Shown: in pieces, positions 57,441 through 64,000 of the stretch
Layout of the letters: each line of letters begins with the position of its first letter
How positions within the stretch are numbered: position 1 is the stretch's first letter
NCBI GenBank assembly: GCA_031835245.1
Contig: JAVKOQ010000018.1
Coordinates: 191,001-255,000 of the forward strand
Length of the DNA stretch: 64,000 nt
Direction of reading: 5' to 3'
Source: Balamuthia mandrillaris
Lineage: Eukaryota > Discosea > Longamoebia > Balamuthiidae
Translations under genes and position numbers: made by a program
Notes under the pieces: generated by a model
What the model was told of the DNA's origin: nothing
The model's database searches: none
What the model saw: only the letters and a program-made list of their open reading frames with translations

Positions 57441-58130
57441 AGCAAAGAAAACACCTATATTGCTCTGTTAGATATCAGCAAGGCATATGACATGCTTGAC
57501 CATGACATACTGGCAAGCACATAATGCAAAAAAGGAGCAGAAGAGGCAGTGGGTATCATTACAGAGTGGTACTGTGATATGACAAGTGGAATATGCATGA
57601 ATGAGCAGCTCTCTGAGGAATTTCTGGTGGAAAGAGGAGTTAGCAAGGAGGAGTTTTGTCTCCATTCTTGTTCAATGTGTATATTCATTGATGTGGTGGC
57701 AAGAAAGCTACAGGTGGCAGAGGAGAAGGAAAGAGGAGATAAAGCAAGGAATGTTTGCTTGTTGGTTGCAGATGACTTGTCAGTGGTGGCCAGTGATCCA
57801 TTTGAGCTTCAGAGAAGATTGACTGAATGTGGCAGTGGAGGCAGTGAATGCTCTGGGACTTCAGTTCAATGCAAAGAAATCAGTGGTGCTAGTACAAGGA
57901 AAGAAGGCTCATTTTCAAGAATGGAGACTTAAGGGGGAGGCTGTGAAACGTGTAAAAGAGGCCAAGTACCTAGGACTGTGGTTTAAAGAAAGTGGGAAAT
58001 GGACTACTCATGCCAAGGAGAGGATCACCAAGGCCAAGCAAGCCCTCTACAGCCCTTGGCAGCAGGGAGCCATTGCTCAAGGCCTTGGTACATGCACTGC
58101 CCAGATTGCTAATGGAGATCCCCTCCTGTT
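57433..58130 (+). mobile_element. LINE reverse-transcriptase fragment
   Basis: Plus-strand remnant of a LINE reverse transcriptase: YIALLDISKAYDMLDHDIL (palm motif A with DxSKAYD), FLVERGVSKEEF (motif B region), LLVADDLSVVA (motif C with the DD pair), KYLGLWFKESGKW (thumb) and AKQALYSPWQQGAIAQGLG. It is in at least three frames and so inactive. Only this copy in the window preserves palm motifs A and C. Confidence 0.8.
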
Positions 58131-58278
58131 GTTTTTCTTTCTTCCTTCTAGAATACACTCCTTTTTGATCATTTGTCCCTTTCTTTTGTTAAGTTGGACT
58201 TAACCAACATACACAATTTTAACTTTTGTATAATCTTTTTATTATTACTAAAATATTTGTTGATATGAAATTGTTTAT

Positions 58279-60358
58279 TTAACTATTTTCTAATTTTAAC
58301 TCATAAATTTGTATGTAAGCTTCTGAAAGAGAAACCAATTGAGGCAAAGTCTCTTTAACAATAAGGTCTTGTATTTCATACCACTTATCATTACCTTTGT
58401 TTTGTATATAAACTTTATAACAACCTTTATCAGGCAGTCCATCATGACAAAGGTTGGTTAATAAATTATATTTAGTTGGCATATTATAGTCCTTCAAAGA
58501 TGTATCTATTGAAAATAACATCTATTAATGTTAAATACAACAAAACAAAAGAAAAAGACATACATACAATTTTTCATTTCTAGATTTTTAACTGGAAAGT
58601 TAACTATAGTAGGGTTTTTTTCAATAAACCAATTGTTTTTAGTGAAACGTTTGAGATGCAAAATTAAATATTGAGGCAGCTTAGTAATAGTGTATATACG
58701 TGTTTCTCCTTTTGTAGTGTCATCCTATTGTTTTGTAATTATTAAACAACATTATCATTTGAATATCATTTAAAACTTACATATTCTGTTTTTCCATCAA
58801 ACTTTTGTAAACAATGGAAAAGAGGCAATTGGGGAATAACAGTTTTTTCTTCTTCACTTTTAAATAAAGGAGCTGGTGGAATATCTAATGATAAAAACCT
58901 ATTATAACAAAATTAATTAATAAAAGTAACACTATAAAATAAAAATAAAGAAATACATACAAAAATGGAGAAACCTTGGTAGTGGTTTCTTTCATTAATT
59001 GTTCTATACTGCTATTGTTACTTATTTGCATTTCTTCCTTTTTTCTATTTGTTTACAAAAAAAATGGAAAGCAGTTAAAAGCAAATAAATAATAAAGTAT
59101 TAAAAATAATGAAATAAAACTGTACATTGCTAATGGCTTAGTAGTCACACACACACTGCCTTGAAATACTTGATGAATGATACTACTACCAAGCTTTCTA
59201 GTGCCCCCAAGTTCTTTATGTAATGTATTCAAGAGCCAAGATAAAAACTCCAACGGGTCTCCCTGCTGGCCAATTTTAAAGTGTTTATTGCTAGCACTGG
59301 ATACAGCCTACAGTAGGTTTGCATTATTCAGTGTAACAAGAAATGGTGGTCTAAAGAGCTTAAATATACCTGCAATAACTCGTGGGGACTCACATGACCT
59401 TTGAAGTTGCGAGGATTCCACATTTTTCGTACTAGGTCCCCAAAGGTATGGACTAAATGGGACTTGCTCTGGTTTAAAAAGTGGTATTTTAAAAAAAAGT
59501 CGCAGGATTGAAGAACGTGAGTTGCATTACATACGTTCTGATAGTTTTCTTCTCTTAGGAAAAAGTTGCGCAGGGGTGGTACATGAACCAGGCATTGCAC
59601 AATGGAGTTTATGTAATCATTGTTGTTGATATTGTTGAGGCCAACAATACCAGGCAGGTACACGGTTCCGTCCAAGGAGGCGGACAGTGAAGTGTTCTTA
59701 TCCAGGTGTGCTATTTGCTGCTGCGAGAAGCGCGGGTGAAGCACGTACTGCGTGTATGAAAGCAAAAAAAGCGCGTCAGGAATAACCCACGGTTGAAGAA
59801 ATGGAGACGCACCTTTATATCGTCCAAAGAATGATCATCCACTTCATAGTCGTCCGGAAGGCAGTAGACTTTCTCGTTATGGAGGTTAATAAAGACGTGG
59901 TGGTCGGAAGAAAGGCTGTGGAAATAGGCTTGGGAATTGCGGCCACGCCCTTGGAAGTACTTTCCACAGACAAGACAACAGTAGACGTTGATGTTGGAGG
60001 AGGTGACTGAGCACACCTTTTCAAAGTCAAAGTCTAACAAGTTGCGGCGTATGGTGTCAAGGTAGGGACAGGCCACGTCGGTGTTGCTATCTTTACGGGG
60101 CCTCTGCCAAATAACTGACGGCTGTTCCTCTTCCTCCTCGTTTGTGGAAGTGCTGCTCTCCTTCTCTTTTCCTTTGTGCGTGCTTTCTCTCTGCTCTGCC
60201 TCTTCTCTCTTTCGCTTGTGTTGCGGAGCCGTTTGCATCTTGCAGGGAGGGATCTGGTGGGGGCTTTGTGGGCTTTCTCTTTCTCTCCCCCTCTCAGTGG
60301 TCTTGCCCTTCCTCCTGTACTTTTCCAGGGGTTGAGGACACTCCTCAGGCCGGAACAA
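58279..60358 (-). CDS. USP39: USP39/Sad1-type splicing factor (inactive ubiquitin-specific protease)
   Basis: Subunit needed for U4/U6.U5 tri-snRNP function. Eight exons fit: 60358-59812, 59747-59535, 59468-59370, 59307-59126, 59044-58961, 58898-58781, 58724-58568, 58505-58279. The N-terminal tail is charged. The zf-UBP domain follows (CPYLDTIRRNLLDFDFEKVC, CLVCGKYFQGRG, HHVFINLHNEKVYCLPD), then the USP fold (YLPGIVGLNNINNNDYINS, RKMWNPRNFKGHVSPHE, GDPLEFLSWLLNTLH, LILHLKRFTKNNW, LSEAYIQIYE). The catalytic Cys is replaced by Asp in NNDY, as in known USP39. The true start is not fixed: no ATG opens the conserved frame before the Met near 60240, and an upstream exon or a start in another frame (near 60450) is possible. 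Exons from 59.5 kb onward are AT-rich, unlike the first exon. Confidence 0.93.
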
Positions 60359-61174
60359 ACGGATATTTCCTGGGGATTTCGGTGAGAAGTGGGTGCGATC
60401 GCCCTTCTTTTCGTGTGTGATGCGCTATTGCTGTCGTCAGACCAACCCACAGACCATGCGACAGTTGGCGGGGGCGCTTCGTTCCAACGGTACTACTGTT
60501 CAACCGAAGAAGGTCCACAGCTGTGGAACTTTGGCTTGTACTGCCATCAACGCTACTATCCCCCCCCCCCTTTCAAAAACCAGAAAGAACAACAAGAAAG
60601 AAAAGCCTGGGCGGTACACGGAAGGAGGTCTTTTTTTATTATTTGTGGCTGGCAGGGGCGGCGGCAGACCACCACACCCAAATACAGGGCGCTTATTGCA
60701 CGGAAAGCAACCAGAAAACAAGTTGGTTAGTGGCCGAGAAACGGCATAACACAGAAGGGAACACGGCAGGGAAGAAGAGCGCTCCTCCACCGAAAAGTAA
60801 GTGAACTTTAACCTGCTTGTCCTTTGTTTTGGTGTTTTCAAACCAGCACTTCCTTGTTCCCCTTGCTGTTGTCTTTTATTTTTATTTAGTTTTTGCTAAG
60901 TTATTTTGGCCTCCACAACAACAACAACAAGTCTTGTTAGAAAAGTCGGGAGACAGGCCTGTTGTGCCCTATCTGGTTATTTCCTCCTTCCTGCAAGGAA
61001 CAGTCCCCGTGCCCTCTTTGCCTTGCTAGTTTTCTTGGCTACTATAAGAAAGAAACGACAAAGAGTTTGCTCGTCGGGGGCTGAAAGCCTGCCTTTGGTG
61101 GCGTTTTTCTGTTGGACTTGTCATCTTCTCGATCTTGCTTGCGTGGAGTGAACGTACGTTTGTGGGACAAACGG
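60359..61174. promoter_or_regulatory. Divergent region between USP39 and DnaJ
   Basis: About 815 bp between divergent genes, with promoters and probably 5' UTR exons of both. A run of ten C lies at about 60561-60570. No TATA box or other defined motif placed. Plus-strand frames here overlap but show no conserved protein. Confidence 0.4.
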
Positions 61175-62505
61175 ATGAAAAGACGAAAGGTGGAGGGACC
61201 CCGGGCGGAGGTGGAGGACCTCTACGCGGTGCTTGAAGTGACGAAAGATGCGGATACAGACACCATCAAGCAAGCCTATCGACGGTTGGCCCTAAAGTTT
61301 CACCCAGATAGGAACCATGGAGAAGAGCAAGAGGTCTGTAGCCACCGCTTTAAACAAGTAGCGGCAGCGTACGACGTTCTCTCTGACCCAGAAAAGCGGT
61401 CCCAGTATGACAATAGCCTTTCCACTAAATTCAGCAGTAAGTTGGGTGGCTTGGGCGAGTTTTTCAAAAGCGCGGAGCTCAGAAAGGTTTTTGAGCAGTT
61501 TGTAGCTTCGGGCAGCAGCGCCTTCAACGAGTATTTTACTTCCACCACTCAGCCACCACTAATAGCGGCACCCCACATTCCTCGTCCTCTTCTCCTCCTT
61601 CCTCTTCCTCTTTTTCTCCGCCACACCAGTCAGCCAATTATGCCTCCGCTTCCACCTTTTCCGCCTCTGCACCTTCTTCGACCTTTTACTCAACTTCTTA
61701 TCCCGGCAGTGGCACCAATTCCAGCAACAACATCCCTCCATTCGACTTCACAAAACCCAGACGACCAAAAAGACCACTCAATGGACAGAACTTACGGACA
61801 ACGCTAGAGGTGAGCTTCGAGGAAAGTGTGTTTGGTTGCACAAAGATCATAGAATTGAGGCGGCTGGTGCACTGTGGGAGCTGCTCGGGGTTGGGATACC
61901 CCAAAGATGCCGAACTGCATGCCTGCGAGGAGTGTGAGGGTACCGGCACCTACTCTCATAAGAGCCCACTGCTCACCATCAACAGTGTGTGCTCTTGTTG
62001 CGACGGAGCAGGCGCCTACACCAAGCAACTTTGTACATATTGTAAAGGAGAGGGGAGGGTGCAGGATACCAAGGAACTGCGGGTGGAAGTTCCAGCTGGG
62101 GTCATGCCGGGCATGAAGAAAATCTATGAGCAAGAAGGGGATGCTGGAGAGTACGGCGGAACCACTGGAGACCTCATCGTTGTATTTCGGGTGGCCACCT
62201 CCCCCGACTTCATCCGCGAAGGCGACGATGTCATCTGCAAGGCCACTATTTCCTTCTTCCAGGCGGCCCTTGGCGGAGAGCTATGGGTACCTGGTCTCTA
62301 TGGCCAAGACGTACGAGTGCAGATCCCGCCAGGCACTCAACCCAACGACGTTCTTCGTATTGAGAACCAAGGCTTTACCAGCGTAACCACCCAGCGCAAA
62401 GGCTGCATGTACGTGCGGCTGTCTCTTTCCATTCCTCGCTCTCTCACCTCTCACCAGACCCAACTTCTTCGTCACTGCCAAGCGGAATGGGAGCAGCTCT
62501 CTTAG
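61175..62505 (+). CDS. DnaJ-type (class I) co-chaperone with zinc-finger domain
   Basis: HSP40 partner of HSP70. The J domain is at residues about 12-85: [23 protein letters not shown] in [26 protein letters not shown] Ser/Thr/Pro-rich linker follows. The second half has four zinc motifs, [24 protein letters not shown] and CTYCKGEG, and a substrate-binding region ([58 protein letters not shown]). This is the bacterial/mitochondrial DnaJ layout, but no clear presequence is visible (starts MKRRKVEG), so location is open. The J-domain frame and the zinc-domain frame differ. A 35-nt GT-AG stretch (61531-61565) would join them exactly, giving 431 aa; otherwise there is an indel in the linker. The start is the first ATG in the J-domain frame. 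Confidence 0.9.
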
Positions 62506-63277
62506 TCTTCATCCTTTCCTCTGACATTCTTCTCTTCTCGTTTTCCCTATTTTTTTTTATTTGCTATTATCATTATTATTCCCTTATTATTATTATTATT
62601 ATTGGTTGCACATACATAAACATAACCACATACCTACGTAAACCTCTAGTGGATACACCCTATCCAACCAACCTATAGGAATAACCTGCTGCTGTCTTTC
62701 TCTTTCTGTTGTAGTTGTCCTTAGATCTTATGATCTTTGCGATCACAGAGCCGCCTTACCTGTAGGCCTGCACAAAACTAGAAAGCGGAATGGTCGGCTT
62801 TTGTGTTTCCAGAATGCTGCGCAGAGCTCTATCACGCTTAAGCCACAACCGCCCTATAACTTTGTGCAAGTTTAATGTATGTATGGGTTTTTTACAACGT
62901 ATTCACTGTACCAATGTTGTATTTCTTCTTCCTCTTGCTCTGATAGACCCTCCTCCTGGTGACATAAGCGGTAGCCTTCGGCCTCATTCTCTACTGCTAC
63001 GGTCGGAGCCTCTGCATCTTCTTTTGTTGGCTTCCCTTCGTATAAGGAGTCTCTCTCCTCCGTATTGCACCCCATCCTCCGCCAACTCTTTCCGTGTCAT
63101 CTTTGGCGTTCAAACTGCAAGCGCCAAGCTTGGTACTCTGAAAAACACTAGGTTGACGAAGCGGCAAAAAAATTGTAACCCGAAGAATATAAAAAGCTAT
63201 AATTGTAATACAATTAGTTCTCTTAAATGCAGTTTCTATACCGTGTGGTGTTTTCCGGCGGGATGATGCCTCATGCC
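62506..63277. other. Intergenic, with possible small minus-strand exons
   Basis: TTATTATTATTATTATT lies at about 62573-62600. On the minus strand, 63075-62893 (EEEEIQHWYSEY) and about 62866-62762 (RLWLKRDRALRSILETQKP, then a GT donor) look coding but cannot be joined to a start or stop. They may belong to a small unplaced gene or be chance. AAGCGGTAGCC and similar phrases show no repeat. Confidence 0.35.
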
Positions 63278-63982
63278 TTACATCTGCCTGAAAGGTTTTG
63301 GGGAGAAGGCCCATCCGGGAGAGGAATACCGGATGTGGAAGCCGCAACCCTCCTGTAGGAGGCTATTGACCGCTTTTTGTAGGTTGCCAGCCAAGTAGGG
63401 GAGTACATGGCGCGTTAGGAGGGTTACATCGTCCTCTTCATTCTCCACAAAGTCCGACTTGTAGCAACGGAACAGTTCTGGTAAAACAATCTACAACGAA
63501 GAGTCAGAATAAAGACGCCTGGTAAGCCAGAGGATAACACAATGAAGAAAAACCTGTTTGCGCTTAGGCTTGGTGTGTACGCAGGAGGTAAGGTACTCTT
63601 CGGTGGCAGTTGTGAGTTGAGCATCGATGTGATCGGCCACATAAAGCCGGAGGCACGGGCTGAATTCGGAGTGAACGGCAAGGGCAAAGTGAACACGACT
63701 GTCCACGTCGGCGATCATGAAGGGGAGACGCGGATCCTCCTCTCCGAAAAGAGGCTTACAAAACCAAGGGAAGGGCCTGTTGGCCCGTAGGATGCCGTGC
63801 TGTATCTCATCCAGAGAAAAGGGCAGCCCTCCGATGTCATAGCATGCTGTTCGTGAGTAGTATCGCCAGTCCAGTGAAGAGCTGGGAAAGCCCACAACCA
63901 CGTAGCCATGGATCGCAAGCACGTTGTAGACGTTGATGAAGAAGGCCTTCCGTTCGGTATCGCTTAACCGTGATAAATCCAC
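63278..63982 (-). CDS. DUF547 protein, 3' part (gene continues beyond the window)
   Basis: Two exons are in view: 63982-63554 and 63490-63278, both phase 0; the AG at 63983-63984 shows that more exons lie upstream, past the window end. The domain has FFINVYNVLAIHGYVVVGFP, YDIGGLPFSLDEIQHGILRA (the DUF547 signature), DPRLPFMIADVDSRVHFAL and a conserved C-terminal LRLYVADHIDAQL. In many protists, plants and bacteria DUF547 sits at the C-terminus of larger proteins, often after a DEP or glutaredoxin-like domain. Its biochemical role is not established. Confidence 0.85.
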
Positions 63983-64000
63983 CTATTCACGAACGACAAG

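Noticed and set aside
59801-60420. Plus-strand frames of 70-90 codons
   Set aside because: Antisense to USP39 exon 1, which has clear zf-UBP cysteines and histidines on the minus strand.

Overview
The window looks like nuclear DNA of a free-living unicellular eukaryote. Most host genes are split by many short GT-AG introns, several of which carry microsatellites. The gene set is eukaryotic: ATG7, eS17, USP39, a DHX34-type helicase, TRMT11, and filamin, ankyrin, kelch, RING and SANT proteins. It is mixed with genes of bacterial type: a haloalkane-dehalogenase-like hydrolase, a proline iminopeptidase, a DnaJ and a DUF547 protein. My best guess is a discosean amoebozoan (Acanthamoeba/Balamuthia grade). 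This rests on overall character only and confidence is low. All exon maps were built by hand, by requiring GT-AG borders and matching phases. No transcript or database evidence was available.

Layout: 1-1.36 kb holds no confident gene and ends in a hexanucleotide array. 1.36-3.85 kb (+) is a TRMT11-type tRNA methyltransferase. 4.0-5.1 kb (-) is a small coiled-coil protein and 5.5-6.96 kb (-) a haloalkane-dehalogenase-like hydrolase. 7.1-10.4 kb (+) is an ankyrin-filamin-coiled-coil-RING protein and 10.8-12.6 kb (+) a glycine C-acetyltransferase. 12.7-15.8 kb (-) is ATG7. 16.05-26.4 kb (+) is a DHX34-like helicase gene whose first coding exon is split by a whole-looking Ty1/copia element with identical LTRs and a 5-bp target duplication. 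26.8-27.55 kb (-) is an unknown small protein and 28.1-29.7 kb (+) a proline iminopeptidase. 30.0-30.5 kb (-) is eS17, 30.9-33 kb (-) a PH plus four-SH3 scaffold, 33.5-35.1 kb (-) an AT-hook/SANT protein, and 35.4-38.4 kb (-) a kelch-coiled-coil-RING protein.

39.1-58.2 kb is an accessory, AT-richer zone. It opens with a divergent pair: a small spliced gene of unknown family and an intronless Crinkler/RHS-like P-loop ATPase. A field of LINE fragments follows, mostly on the minus strand. One LINE copy is interrupted by a 5.4-kb element with about 36-bp terminal inverted repeats (46.0-51.4 kb). That element carries a multi-exon minus-strand gene with an AT-hook and a C-terminal region resembling a degenerate DNA methyltransferase. 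It also holds an array of seven palindromic 20-mers. This element is my best candidate for something undescribed.

58.3-60.4 kb (-) is USP39/Sad1, 61.2-62.5 kb (+) a type-I DnaJ, and 63.3-64.0 kb (-) the 3' part of a DUF547 gene that runs off the window.

Functionally, the host genes cover autophagy (ATG7), ubiquitin signalling (two RING proteins, USP39), RNA metabolism (TRMT11, DHX34-like, USP39), translation (eS17), glycine/threonine metabolism, protein folding and cytoskeletal or membrane scaffolding. They are not an operon. Neighbours often share short divergent promoters or converge with less than 400 bp between stops.
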